This document shows positions 25,775 to 35,149 of a stretch of DNA of 64,000 bases, piece after piece. A program made the position numbers and the translations under genes. The notes beneath the pieces were generated by a model. The model was not told the DNA's origin. It ran no database searches and was given only the letters and a program-made list of their open reading frames with translations. The stretch spans positions 62,001-126,000 of the forward strand of contig NZ_JAOEFX010000004.1 of the NCBI RefSeq assembly GCF_025421775.1, written 5' to 3'. This stretch comes from Paenarthrobacter aurescens. GTDB lineage: Bacteria; Actinomycetota; Actinomycetes; Actinomycetales; Micrococcaceae. Each line of letters begins with the position of its first letter. The stretch's first letter is position 1.

Positions 25775-27058
25775 ATGCAGTCCCCCACCGGCGCCGCCAC
25801 CATCCTTCGCGTGCTCCGCGTCTGCCTGCACGTGGGTTTCGCGGTGTTGCTGCTGGTGGCCGTTGTTCGTTTGCTGACGGGTGTAGGAGTTGCCGGGGCG
25901 CCGCCAACACCCGTGGCCATGGCAGCGGGTCTGGGACTCTCGGCCCTGCTGGCGGTGGTGTACCTCGCCGGAACCATCCTGGAAAAACGGCACTCAAGCG
26001 ATCCCTCGCGGTTCAACCCGACAAACTATGCGCTCTGGTGGTTAGGCGCTGTGATGATCCTGTGGCTGCTGCTCCTTTTGGTCAGCGGTGACTTCGCCTG
26101 GGTAGCCTTTCCCTTGTTCTTCCTGCAACTCCACCTTCTCCCCCGGCGGCTGGCACTCCCGGCGATTGCTCTAAGCACCATCCTGCTGATCGGTGCATTG
26201 TGGTTCCATAGCCGGGGGTCGGTTGACGGTGGCCTGCAGCTGGCGATGGTTCTGGGGCCGGTGTTCGGGGCTGGCTTCGCCGTGGTCACCGGGCTGGCGT
26301 ACCGTGCGTTGTTCCTGGAAGCCGAAAACCAGCGCACTGTTGCCGACGACCTTCGCCGTACGCGCGCTGAACTTGCGCAAACCCAGCACGACGCCGGCAT
26401 GCTTGCTGAGCGTGAACGGCTGGCCCGTGAAATCCACGACACCTTGGCGCAAGGCTTTTCCAGCATCGTCCTCATGGGCAGGTCTGCGGAGAAGGCCTTG
26501 GACGACGGCGACTCCGAAGCAGCCCGGGATCGGTTGCGAACGGTGCAGGAAACGGCATCGGCCAATCTTGCCGAAGCCCGGAGCTTTGTTCGCGGGCTGC
26601 GTTCACCGGCACTTGAGCAGTCCGGGCTGGTGGACACCCTGCGCCGGCTCTGCGACAAGACGGAGACTGAGGCCGCTGCCCGGGGTACGGCGTTGCGCTG
26701 CCGCTTCGAGCTGGTGGGTACGCCCGTGGAGCTGCCCAACACCTACCAGACCACGCTGCTCCGGGCCGCCCAGGCTTCCCTCGCGAACGTGTGGGCACAC
26801 GCCCACGCACGTGCCGCCGTCGTGACTCTGTCCTTTCTGGGCGCTGAGGTGACATTGGACGTTTTCGACGACGGCAAAGGTTTCGAGCCGTCGACGGCGG
26901 CCGGTACAGCGCGTGGCGACGGCACCGGCGTCGGGCTTCAGAGTTTGCGCGAGAGACTGGCCGCGCTGAACGGCAGACTGGAGATTGAGTCGGCGCCTGG
27001 CGAAGGGACTGTGGTGGCCGTTCGGGTGCCGCTCCCGGTAGACGAAGGTGTTTCATGA
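25775..27058 (+). CDS. NarL-type sensor histidine kinase
   Basis: A 427-residue kinase with six hydrophobic segments in about the first 190 residues and no large outer sensor, pointing to intramembrane sensing. The HisKA_3 dimerisation/phosphoacceptor motif is ERERLAREIHDTLAQGFSSI, with the phosphorylated His in EIHD. The HATPase part shows DVFDDGKGFEP and GTGVGLQSLRERLAALNG. The ATG at 25775 with GGGAGG upstream is preferred over an upstream TTG. The kinase overlaps the response regulator by 4 bases and is divergent from the ABC transporter. Confidence 0.92.
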   Translation: MQSPTGAATILRVLRVCLHVGFAVLLLVAVVRLLTGVGVAGAPPTPVAMAAGLGLSALLAVVYLAGTILEKRHSSDPSRFNPTNYALWWLGAVMILWLLLLLVSGDFAWVAFPLFFLQLHLLPRRLALPAIALSTILLIGALWFHSRGSVDGGLQLAMVLGPVFGAGFAVVTGLAYRALFLEAENQRTVADDLRRTRAELAQTQHDAGMLAERERLAREIHDTLAQGFSSIVLMGRSAEKALDDGDSEAARDRLRTVQETASANLAEARSFVRGLRSPALEQSGLVDTLRRLCDKTETEAAARGTALRCRFELVGTPVELPNTYQTTLLRAAQASLANVWAHAHARAAVVTLSFLGAEVTLDVFDDGKGFEPSTAAGTARGDGTGVGLQSLRERLAALNGRLEIESAPGEGTVVAVRVPLPVDEGVS

Positions 27059-27711
27059 GTGACATCCGCATCCTCCTGGTGGACGACCACCCCGTGGTCA
27101 GGGCTGGCCTCCGCGCCATGCTGGCGGATTTCCCGGGCGTGACGGTGGTTGCGGAGGCATCCGACGGTGATGCTGCCCTGGTGGAACTCAGCAAGCTCAA
27201 CACCCTCGGAGAGCCTGTGGACCTGGTGCTCATGGACCTGCAGATGGGCAGCGGCATGGATGGCGTGACGGCCACGGAGAAGATCAAGGCCGGGGAGGCC
27301 GGGAATCCCCCGCCTCCCGTGCTGATTCTGACGACTTACGACACCGACGCCGACATCCTCGCCGCGGTGGAAGCCGGCGCCAGCGGTTACATGCTGAAGG
27401 ATGCCCCACCGGAGCAGATCCGGCAGGCCGTCCTGTCCGCAGCCGCCGGGCAGACCGCGCTGGCCCCGGAGGTTGCGGCGCGGCTCATGGGGCGGATCCG
27501 GAACCCATCGCCGGCGCTGAGCGGCAGGGAAGTCCAATTGCTGGAACTGCTGGCGACCGGCATGAGCAACAGGGCCATGGCCAAGCAACTCTTCATTTCC
27601 GAGGCCACAGTGAAGACACATTTGGTGCACATCTACTCCAAGCTTGGGGTGGATAACCGCACGGCTGCCATCGCCGTTGCCACGCAGCGCAGGATCATCC
27701 GCGGGCACTGA
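27055..27711 (+). CDS. LuxR/NarL family response regulator
   Basis: A 218-residue regulator. The receiver has the acidic pair in ILLVDDHPVVRAGL, the phosphoacceptor Asp in DLVLMDLQMG, the Thr in LILTTYDTDADIL and the Lys in GYMLKDAPP. The C-terminal LuxR helix-turn-helix is LSGREVQLLELLATGMSNRA through SEATVKTHLVHIYSKLGVDN. It is translationally coupled to the kinase (ATGA overlap). The likely target is the divergent ABC transporter. Confidence 0.94.
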   Translation: MSDIRILLVDDHPVVRAGLRAMLADFPGVTVVAEASDGDAALVELSKLNTLGEPVDLVLMDLQMGSGMDGVTATEKIKAGEAGNPPPPVLILTTYDTDADILAAVEAGASGYMLKDAPPEQIRQAVLSAAAGQTALAPEVAARLMGRIRNPSPALSGREVQLLELLATGMSNRAMAKQLFISEATVKTHLVHIYSKLGVDNRTAAIAVATQRRIIRGH

Positions 27712-27806
27712 GCCCCGCCGCCCTGCCGCGCGCTATTTGGGCGAGCAATTTTGGTGAAACGGTTGACCTTTGGGCTTTTTGCGGTGACGATTAGTGCACG
27801 TTTCGC

Positions 27807-27822
27807 TATGAGTTAGATCACA
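27807..27822. promoter_or_regulatory. CRP/GlxR-like operator upstream of the GH31 gene
   Basis: TATGA-GTTAGA-TCACA matches the TGTGA-N6-TCACA consensus with one mismatch and ends 29 bases before the GH31 start. A cAMP receptor protein could place this secreted glycosidase under carbon control. Confidence 0.45.
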
Positions 27823-27851
27823 AACAGTCACTCGTCGAAAGTTGGCCCCAC

Positions 27852-30800
27852 ATGTCCGCACCCTCCTTGGGCTTATCCGGCGCTGCCCCCAACAGCTCCG
27901 GACGCGCTAATAAAGGTTCGTTAGCCAGAAAGGCCGCGTCACTTGGCCTGGCCTCATTGCTCCTCGCCGGAGCCATCCCTGCGCTCACGTTTGCCGCGGC
28001 CGCCAATGCCGCGCCCGGTGATCCCGCGGCGATAAAAACCGTCACTCCTGAAGTACCTGTCGATGCCGCCGGAGTACCTGTGGGCGCGGTGACAGGATTT
28101 ACCCAGTCCGGCAACGTCGTCGACCTTTCCACAGAGAAGGGCGCCATTCGGGTGAGCTTCCTGGACGACGGCAACTTCCGCCTCGAAGCGGACCCCAGCG
28201 GAAAGTTCTCGGACCCCGCCAACACGGACCAAGGTGACCCGGCCAGGACAGCCAACATCGTGGTGGGCAAGGACAAGTTCCCGGGCGTCACGCCTACCGT
28301 CACCGACGGCAACTGGCTGATCCTGAAGACCGCCAAGATCAGTGTCGAAATCAACGAGGCCACCACCCAACTCCGCATTGTCAGGGCTGACGGTTCACTG
28401 GTCCTGGAGGAATCCTCGCCCATCACCTTCGGCGCCAACTCCGCCACCCAGCACCTCGCGCAACAGGACGGCGAGCAGTTCATCGGCGGCGGCATGCAGA
28501 ACGGCCGCTCCGTGCACACCGGCGCCCTGATCAACATCGCCAAGAACTTCGACTGGGACGACGACGGCTACCCCAACGCCGTGCCGTACTACATGTCCTC
28601 CCAGGGCTACGGCGTCCTTCGCGACACGTTTGCCCGAGGCTCCTACAACTTCGGCGGCCAGCCCACCACCACGCATGAGGAAAAGCGCTTCGACGCCTAC
28701 TACTTCGTGGGCGACTACAAGCAGTCATTGGGTGCCTACACCACGCTGACCGGCAAACCGATGATGCCCCCGGTTTACGCCCTGGAATACGGCGATGCGG
28801 ACTGCTACAACCGATCCAATCCCGGCTACTCCTCCTCCGGCTACGGTGATCCCGACGGTGCCAAGCAGCGCACTCCGGACGCCATCAAGACCGCGCGGAA
28901 GTTCGTTGAGAACGACATGCCGGCCGGCTGGATGCTGGTCAACGACGGCTACGGCTGCGAGTATCAGCAGCTCCCGGAAACCGTGAGCAACATCGAGGAA
29001 GAAACCGACCTCAAAGTTGGCCTGTGGACCCAGCGCTCCCTGACCAACCAGGAATACGAAGTAGGCGAGGCCGGGGTCCGGCTCCGCAAGCTCGACGTCG
29101 CCTGGGTGGGCCAGGGCTACCGCCAAGCGCTCACCGGGTGCGAAGCTGCGCACGGCGGGATCGAGCAATACTCCAACGCCCGCGGCACCTCGCTGATGGT
29201 GGAAGGCTGGGCAGGCTCCCAGCGATGCGGCATGCAGTGGACGGGTGACCATTCAGGAAACCTCGACGCCGTCCGCTGGCAGGTCTCGGCCCTCACCGGC
29301 GCCGGCAACTCGGGTCTGGCCTTCACCACGGGTGACGTTGACGGCATCTTTGGCGGCTCTGCGGAGTCGTATGTCCGTGACCTTCAGTGGAAGGCCTTCG
29401 CGCCGGCGCTCTACTCCATGTCCGGCTGGGCTGCGACGGATAAGCGTCCGTGGCTCTACGGCGATGAAGCCACGGCCATCAACCGCCAATACCTGCAGCT
29501 CCGCCAGCAGCTCATGCCCTTCATCTACTCGTTGGCGCAGGAATCCTCCACCACGGGCGTATCGATGATGCGCTCCATGGCCCTCGAGTTCCCTGACCAG
29601 CAGTGGTCCTACGGTGCCGAGGCCAACAACCAGTTCATGCTCGGCTCCGACTTCCTGGTGGCTCCGGTCTTTACCCAGACCGATGTCCGCAACGGCATAT
29701 TTCTTCCGGCAGGCCAGCAGTGGGTGGATTACTGGACAGGCAAGCTCTACCAGGGTGGCCAGATCCTCAACGGCTACAACGCGCCGCTGGATAGGCTCCC
29801 GGTCTTCGTTCGTGCCGGAGCGGTGATCCCGCAAGGCATCGTGGCCCGCAACGCTTCCTTGGTTCCCGAAGATTCCATGATCACTTTGGATGTCTACGCC
29901 AAGGGCAAGGACACGTTCACCCTGTACGAAGACGACAAGGTCACCCGCGAATTCAAGGACGGGAAATCCTCCAGCCAGGTCTTCACCGTGGATGCTCCCG
30001 GTACGGGCAACAGCAGCGTCAAGGTATCCATCGGTGAGCGGAAGGGCGAATACACCGGTAAGGCCGCGGCCCGCCCCTACGAGCTCAAGGTTCACGCGGG
30101 CGCAGCACCCAAGGATGTGAAGATCGGCGGCACCAAGCTTGCCCACCACTCCACCCAGGCCGCCTACGCTGCAGCAACCACGGGCTGGTACTTCGATGAG
30201 GCCAACAACGGGACCATCTGGGTGAAGACGGGCTCCATCGCTTCCAACCAGTCCGCCACGGTTCAGCTCCAGCAAGCAGGTCCGCTGGGTGGCAAGAGCC
30301 AGGAAGACACGGCGGCCGAAGTCCGAGTGACCACTGGCCAGCAGGTCTTCCAGGACCAGGAAACCACCGTCACCGCGGCCTTCGTGAACACCGGAACCAA
30401 AGCCAAGACCAATGTAGTCCTGACGCCGGTTCTCCCTGAGGGGTGGACTGTGGTCTCATCCTCCGGCGCAACTGCAGCCAAGGTCGAAGGTGGCGCGACA
30501 ACCACGGCAACGTTCGTCATCAAACCCGGCTCCAGCGCCAAGGCGGGTCAACAGACCGTGCGGGTTTCGGCGTCGTACGCTGCTTCCGGCTCCGCCCAGT
30601 CGGTGACCGGCGGCAACCAGATCTACGTCGCTTACGGTTCCTTGGCCGCCGCCTACAACACCGTTTCAGTCACCACGGTGGCCGGTAAAGCCCTTGGAAA
30701 CTTCGACGGCGGAGGGGCCACCTTCGCTGCCGAGCAGCTGGCAGCGGCTACGGTTCCGGCGGGCGGTGTCCGGCCGGGCAGCACGGTAACGGTGGACGCC

Positions 30801-31700
30801 GGGAAGCCGACGCAGGTCGACTATACGTGGCCGGCAGTTGGACCGGACGTACCCAACTCCGTGGCACTGTCCGCCCAAACCATCGCCGTCAAGGGGAAGG
30901 GGACGCACTTGGCCGTCCTCGGTTCCGCTGCGGTTGGCAACGGCACCAGTCCGGAACTGACCCTGACATATGCCGATGGAAGCATAGAAAAGCAATCCAT
31001 CTTCTTCCCCAACTGGCTGCAGCCGTCCGTGCTGAACGGGGCTGTGCTTGCAGTCTCAGAGCAGGGCCGCAACAACGCCAACGGTCCGTCACCGGAGTAC
31101 ACGCAGTACAAGTACCAGGCGTTCTCCAACACCGTCCGGCTCAACCCCACCAAGGAGCTGGCCTCGGTCACGCTGCCGACGGAGACGCGGGTGAAATTCT
31201 TCGACTGGAAGGTCACCTCGCAGCCGCTGCCGGACGTTCCCCGCGGTTCGGTGTACGCCTCCGAAACTCCATGGGTCCAGGCCCTGAACGGCTACGGCGT
31301 GATCGGCAAGAACGTGGCCAACAAGGACTCGGCGTCGTCCCCGGACAAGCCGCTGGCCATCAACTACACGGACCCCGCAACAGGCCAGCAGCCCGTCTTC
31401 ACCAAGGGCCTTGGCGTCCACGCTGCCTCGAAGATTACGTATTACCTTGGCGGCAAGTGCTCCTCGTTCACCTCGCAGGTGGGCCTTGAGAGCGGTTTTG
31501 GCGGCAACATCATTTTCAAGGTCAACGCCGACGGCGTGAATAAGTACCAGTCACGCACGTACACGCCCGGGTTCGCTCCGGAATCGGTATCAGTGGACCT
31601 GACTGGTGTGGCTTACGTAGAGCTGGTGGTGGACCCGTCCGGCTCCGTCAACGGTGCGCATGGTGTTTGGGGTGATGCCAAGTTCACTTGCGCTCCGTAG
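27852..31700 (+). CDS. Secreted multidomain GH31 glycosidase with NPCBM domains
   Basis: A 1282-residue exported enzyme. The signal peptide has a long n-region and a hydrophobic core at about 30-48, with cleavage after ANA (residue 53). A beta-rich GH31 N-domain follows, then the catalytic barrel (about 300-560). The acid/base motif is QWTGDHSGN (Asp466). The usual WxDMNE nucleophile motif is not present; the candidate nucleophile is Asp415 in RKLDVAWVGQGY. SGLAFTTGDVDGIFGG matches the conserved GH31 segment after the acid/base. Beyond the barrel come beta domains, a NEW3-like domain (about 815-915) and a C-terminal NPCBM domain (about 1125-1282), which often bind galactose-type sugars. An alpha-galactosidase or alpha-N-acetylgalactosaminidase is more likely than an alpha-glucosidase, but this is inferred. 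Confidence 0.85.
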   Translation: MSAPSLGLSGAAPNSSGRANKGSLARKAASLGLASLLLAGAIPALTFAAAANAAPGDPAAIKTVTPEVPVDAAGVPVGAVTGFTQSGNVVDLSTEKGAIRVSFLDDGNFRLEADPSGKFSDPANTDQGDPARTANIVVGKDKFPGVTPTVTDGNWLILKTAKISVEINEATTQLRIVRADGSLVLEESSPITFGANSATQHLAQQDGEQFIGGGMQNGRSVHTGALINIAKNFDWDDDGYPNAVPYYMSSQGYGVLRDTFARGSYNFGGQPTTTHEEKRFDAYYFVGDYKQSLGAYTTLTGKPMMPPVYALEYGDADCYNRSNPGYSSSGYGDPDGAKQRTPDAIKTARKFVENDMPAGWMLVNDGYGCEYQQLPETVSNIEEETDLKVGLWTQRSLTNQEYEVGEAGVRLRKLDVAWVGQGYRQALTGCEAAHGGIEQYSNARGTSLMVEGWAGSQRCGMQWTGDHSGNLDAVRWQVSALTGAGNSGLAFTTGDVDGIFGGSAESYVRDLQWKAFAPALYSMSGWAATDKRPWLYGDEATAINRQYLQLRQQLMPFIYSLAQESSTTGVSMMRSMALEFPDQQWSYGAEANNQFMLGSDFLVAPVFTQTDVRNGIFLPAGQQWVDYWTGKLYQGGQILNGYNAPLDRLPVFVRAGAVIPQGIVARNASLVPEDSMITLDVYAKGKDTFTLYEDDKVTREFKDGKSSSQVFTVDAPGTGNSSVKVSIGERKGEYTGKAAARPYELKVHAGAAPKDVKIGGTKLAHHSTQAAYAAATTGWYFDEANNGTIWVKTGSIASNQSATVQLQQAGPLGGKSQEDTAAEVRVTTGQQVFQDQETTVTAAFVNTGTKAKTNVVLTPVLPEGWTVVSSSGATAAKVEGGATTTATFVIKPGSSAKAGQQTVRVSASYAASGSAQSVTGGNQIYVAYGSLAAAYNTVSVTTVAGKALGNFDGGGATFAAEQLAAATVPAGGVRPGSTVTVDAGKPTQVDYTWPAVGPDVPNSVALSAQTIAVKGKGTHLAVLGSAAVGNGTSPELTLTYADGSIEKQSIFFPNWLQPSVLNGAVLAVSEQGRNNANGPSPEYTQYKYQAFSNTVRLNPTKELASVTLPTETRVKFFDWKVTSQPLPDVPRGSVYASETPWVQALNGYGVIGKNVANKDSASSPDKPLAINYTDPATGQQPVFTKGLGVHAASKITYYLGGKCSSFTSQVGLESGFGGNIIFKVNADGVNKYQSRTYTPGFAPESVSVDLTGVAYVELVVDPSGSVNGAHGVWGDAKFTCAP

Positions 31701-31714
31701 CTTGATTCTCCAGG

Positions 31715-31759
31715 CAGCCGTCGCTTGCCGTCTCTTCCCGGGATGGCAAGCGGCGGCTG
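31715..31759 (+). terminator. Hairpin after the GH31 gene
   Basis: CAGCCGTCGCTTGCC at 31715-31729 pairs with GGCAAGCGGCGGCTG at 31745-31759, with one non-Watson-Crick position. It lies 15 bases after the stop codon. No T run follows, so it is a probable but not certain terminator. Confidence 0.5.
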
Positions 31760-31805
31760 TCCGCTTCCCGGGCACAACAAGAAACTGTCAGGGGAACGGG
31801 GCATA

Positions 31806-33794
31806 ATGTCGCAAATGGGGAAACTGAAAATGCAGCAGGGTTTTGTCCTTGGTCTCGTAGCTCTTGTCATGGCTGGTTCGCTGACCGCCTGTGATGACGG
31901 GCGTGCCGGTGCGGAGGGCGCTGCCAAGCAGCTTGCCTCGTCCCTGGCCGCGCTCGACGTCGGTTCGCTCGCCGTGGAGGGCAAGGACGCCGCCGCCGCC
32001 AACGAGCAACTCAAGGCGGTGTTCGAGGGACTCGACGCGAAGCCGTCAGTTTCCTCCGGCGACGTAAAGCTCGACGGTGATACCGCCACTTTCCCTCTTA
32101 ACTACAGTTGGAATATCGGTTCGGCCAAGTGGGAGTACAGCTCCGAGGCCACCCTCAAGAAGTCGGGCGACAAGTGGGCGGTTCAATGGAACCCTGCCCT
32201 GCTTGCCCTCGAACTCTCAGACGGTGAGACCTTGTCGGTCAAGACCGTACCGGCCCAGCGGGGCCAGATCCTTGGAGCCGGGGACGCTCCAATTGTTGAG
32301 GACCGGCCGGTTTTCCGCGTTGGCATCGATAAGACCAAGGTTCCCGCTGAGCAGGCGGATAGCTCTGCCCGCTCCATGGCAGCGCTGCTCGGGTTGGACG
32401 CCGACGAGTACGCCAAGCAGGTTGCCGCATCCGGTCCCCAGGCTTTCGTGGAAGGTCTCGTCCTCCGCGCCTACACCGCTGACATCACCGAGGCCAAGAT
32501 CAAGGCTGTTCCCGGTGGCGTGAGCATTCTGGATTCCATGGCACTGGCTCCGACCCGGACCTTTGCCCGAGCCCTGTTGGGCAGCGTAGGCCAAGCCAAT
32601 GCGGAGCAGATCGAGAAGTCCAACGGCGCACTGCGTGCCGGCGACACCACGGGAACCGGCGGACTGCAGCAGAAATACGACTCCCTGCTGCGCGGCAAGG
32701 ACGGCGCGGAAGTCGTGGCCACCCCTGCTGAAAAGACCGAGGGCGAAACCCCCGGTACCAAGGTGTTCTTCTCGTCGCTTCCCGCGCCCGGCACCACCCT
32801 CAAGACCACGCTGGACCTGAAGCTTCAGCAATTGGCCGAGGAAACATTGGCAGGAATCGAGCCGGCGTCCGCCATTGTGGCCCTCAGGCCCTCGACCGGC
32901 GCCGTGCTTGCCGCAGCGTCCGGACCGGGCAGCAACGGCTACAACACCGCACTTCTGGGCCAGTACGCTCCCGGTTCCACCTTCAAGATGGTTGATTCGC
33001 TGGCGATGTTCCGCAACGGTGCCACCCCGGATTCCAAGGTGGAGTGCCCCTCGACGCTGAACGTCGACGGCCGCACTTTCAAGAACGCCGAAGGCTACCC
33101 CGAAACCTCACTTGGCTCCGTCACACTGAGGGACGCGTTTGCGCATTCCTGCAACACCGCTTTCATCAACGCCCGCGAAACCGTCAGCCAGGACCAACTT
33201 GAGTCGGCTGCCCAGGCTCTGGGTGTGGCGGTGGAAGCACCCAAGCTGGGCGCGGATGCTTTCCTTGGCTCAGTCCCCGGTGAAGCTGAAGGAACCGAGC
33301 ACGCCGCTTCCATGATCGGCCAGGGCAAAGTCCTGTTCTCGCCGCTCTCAGCTGCGGTCATGGCCGCTTCCGTAGCCAACGGCGCCCCGGTATCGCCGCA
33401 GCTCGTCCTGAACGCCGACGCAGCGCAGGACCCCAGTGGTGCTGCGACCCCCACGGAAAGCGTCTCCGCATCGCCGTCGTCCGCCTCCGCCACAGCAAGT
33501 GCTGCCCCCGCGTCCACCAAACCGATCACCAAGGAAGAGGCCGCTTCCCTGGCCGACATGATGCGCGCCGTGGTCACGTCCGGGCACGCTGGGTTCCTGG
33601 CCGAGGTGCCCGGCGCGCCCGTGGGAGCCAAGACGGGCACCGCAGAATTCGGCAACGACAACCCACCCAAGACCCACGCCTGGATCGTGGCGACCCACGG
33701 GGACCTGGCAGTCGCAGTTTTTGTTGAAGACGGCGGGCTGGGTGCCACCACCAGCGGGCCGTTGTTGAAGTCGTTCCTGACCGCGGCGGGCTGA
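31806..33794 (+). CDS. Class B penicillin-binding protein with MecA_N domain, lipoprotein
   Basis: A 662-residue peptidoglycan transpeptidase. The N-terminus is a lipoprotein signal with lipobox LTAC (Cys29) instead of the usual membrane anchor. Residues about 35-150 look like the NTF2-like MecA_N domain (YSWNIGSAKWEYSSEATL). The PBP dimer-type region follows (VPAQRGQILGAGDAPIVEDR). The transpeptidase has PGSTFKM (active Ser), HSCNTAF (the SxN motif as SCN) and VGAKTGTAEFG (KTG). An Ala/Ser/Pro-rich insertion precedes the last motif (ESVSASPSSASATASAAP). MecA_N-type PBPs are often poorly inhibited by beta-lactams in Firmicutes; that is not established here. I chose the ATG at 31806 over an upstream start with no signal-like sequence. 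Confidence 0.92.
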   Translation: MSQMGKLKMQQGFVLGLVALVMAGSLTACDDGRAGAEGAAKQLASSLAALDVGSLAVEGKDAAAANEQLKAVFEGLDAKPSVSSGDVKLDGDTATFPLNYSWNIGSAKWEYSSEATLKKSGDKWAVQWNPALLALELSDGETLSVKTVPAQRGQILGAGDAPIVEDRPVFRVGIDKTKVPAEQADSSARSMAALLGLDADEYAKQVAASGPQAFVEGLVLRAYTADITEAKIKAVPGGVSILDSMALAPTRTFARALLGSVGQANAEQIEKSNGALRAGDTTGTGGLQQKYDSLLRGKDGAEVVATPAEKTEGETPGTKVFFSSLPAPGTTLKTTLDLKLQQLAEETLAGIEPASAIVALRPSTGAVLAAASGPGSNGYNTALLGQYAPGSTFKMVDSLAMFRNGATPDSKVECPSTLNVDGRTFKNAEGYPETSLGSVTLRDAFAHSCNTAFINARETVSQDQLESAAQALGVAVEAPKLGADAFLGSVPGEAEGTEHAASMIGQGKVLFSPLSAAVMAASVANGAPVSPQLVLNADAAQDPSGAATPTESVSASPSSASATASAAPASTKPITKEEAASLADMMRAVVTSGHAGFLAEVPGAPVGAKTGTAEFGNDNPPKTHAWIVATHGDLAVAVFVEDGGLGATTSGPLLKSFLTAAG

Positions 33795-33808
33795 ACCGGA
33801 GGCTGATC

Positions 33809-35065
33809 ATGGCAGCAGATACCCAGTGTGTGGTGGCAGGCGGAGGGCCGGCCGGAATCGTCCTGGGACTGCTGCTTGCCCGCGCCGGTGTGAAGGTGAC
33901 TGTGCTGGAGAAGCACGCCGATTTCCTGCGCGATTTCAGGGGCGACACTGTGCACGCCTCGACGATCCGGCTCTTGGACGAGCTGGGGCTGGGTGAGGGT
34001 TTTCGTGCCCTTCCCCAGAGCAAACTGGGCAATTTCCGGCTACCCGCAGGATCCGGTGATTCCGTGGTCCTCGCGGATTTTGCTCGACTTAAGGCCCCCT
34101 ACAACTACGTGGCCATGGTGCCGCAGTGGGACTTGCTGAACTTTCTGGTGGAGGCGGCCCGTCAGGAACCTACGTTCACGTTGTTGATGAACACTGAGGC
34201 CACGGACTTGCTGCGCGACGACTCAGGAGCTGTTGTTGGAGTGCTGTATCAAACCCGCGATCCGCTGACTCGTTCTGTTGTGGGAGGCGGAGAATTGCGG
34301 GCCCCCTTGACGGTGGCGTGCGATGGTCGCGGCTCCGTTCTCCGGTCGCGGGCCGGACTGGTTCCCCACGAATATCCAGTGCCCTTCGATACGTGGTGGT
34401 TCCGGATTCCACGCACCGCAGACGAGGACGATCCTGTGGCCTCCATCGCGCCACGCTTTGGGACCTCTGATGTGTTGTTGAGCCTGACCCGCAAGGATTA
34501 CCACCAGATTGCGTACTTGGCCGCCAAAGGTTTGGACCCTCAGTTGAGGGCCGAAGGGGTGGACGCTTTTCGTGCCCGGGTCGCGAGGTTGCGCCCGGAC
34601 CTCGCAGATCGTGTGAATACCATTGAATCCACGGACGATCTCCACCTCCTGGATGTGAAACTCAACCGCCTGTCCCGGTGGCACAAGCCAGGACTATTGC
34701 TTATTGGGGATGCTGCCCACGCGATGTCCCCTGCCGGGGGCGTGGGGATCAACCTTGCAGTTCAGGACGCGGTGGCGGCAGCGCGTGTGCTCGCGCCGCC
34801 TTTACTGAGTGAAAGGCTCGACGACGGCCACCTCGCCGCTGTTCAAAAGCGTCGATGGCTCCCCACCGTCATCGTCCAGACCTTCCAGCGGATCCTGCAC
34901 CGGGTGGTGTTCGCGCAAGTCATGGCGGGCAAGCAGCCGAAGCCTCCCAAGCCTTTGGTCTTCGTGGCCAGGAACTTTCCTTCCTTCGGGAAGCTGCCGG
35001 CGCGAATGATTGCGTTCGGCCCGCGTCCGGAGCATGCTCCCGGATTTGCCCGCAGGAAACCCTAG
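33809..35065 (+). CDS. PHBH-type FAD-dependent monooxygenase
   Basis: A 418-residue flavoprotein of the group A hydroxylase family. The FAD fold is CVVAGGGPAGIVLGLLLARA at about residues 7-26. The second FAD motif is GLLLIGDAAHAMSPAGGVGI, and the conserved DG region appears in VACDGRGSVLRSRAGL. The start follows GGAGG by 6 bases and lies 14 bases after the PBP stop, so cotranscription is possible. Neighbours give no hint of the aromatic substrate. Confidence 0.88.
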   Translation: MAADTQCVVAGGGPAGIVLGLLLARAGVKVTVLEKHADFLRDFRGDTVHASTIRLLDELGLGEGFRALPQSKLGNFRLPAGSGDSVVLADFARLKAPYNYVAMVPQWDLLNFLVEAARQEPTFTLLMNTEATDLLRDDSGAVVGVLYQTRDPLTRSVVGGGELRAPLTVACDGRGSVLRSRAGLVPHEYPVPFDTWWFRIPRTADEDDPVASIAPRFGTSDVLLSLTRKDYHQIAYLAAKGLDPQLRAEGVDAFRARVARLRPDLADRVNTIESTDDLHLLDVKLNRLSRWHKPGLLLIGDAAHAMSPAGGVGINLAVQDAVAAARVLAPPLLSERLDDGHLAAVQKRRWLPTVIVQTFQRILHRVVFAQVMAGKQPKPPKPLVFVARNFPSFGKLPARMIAFGPRPEHAPGFARRKP

Positions 35066-35149
35066 CCGGCCATCCGCTCAAGTCCGCGTACCCGCGGCCG
35101 CCGAGTACCGCCGTCGAGCCCTGATACATGTCCGTGGGAGGATTGAAAC

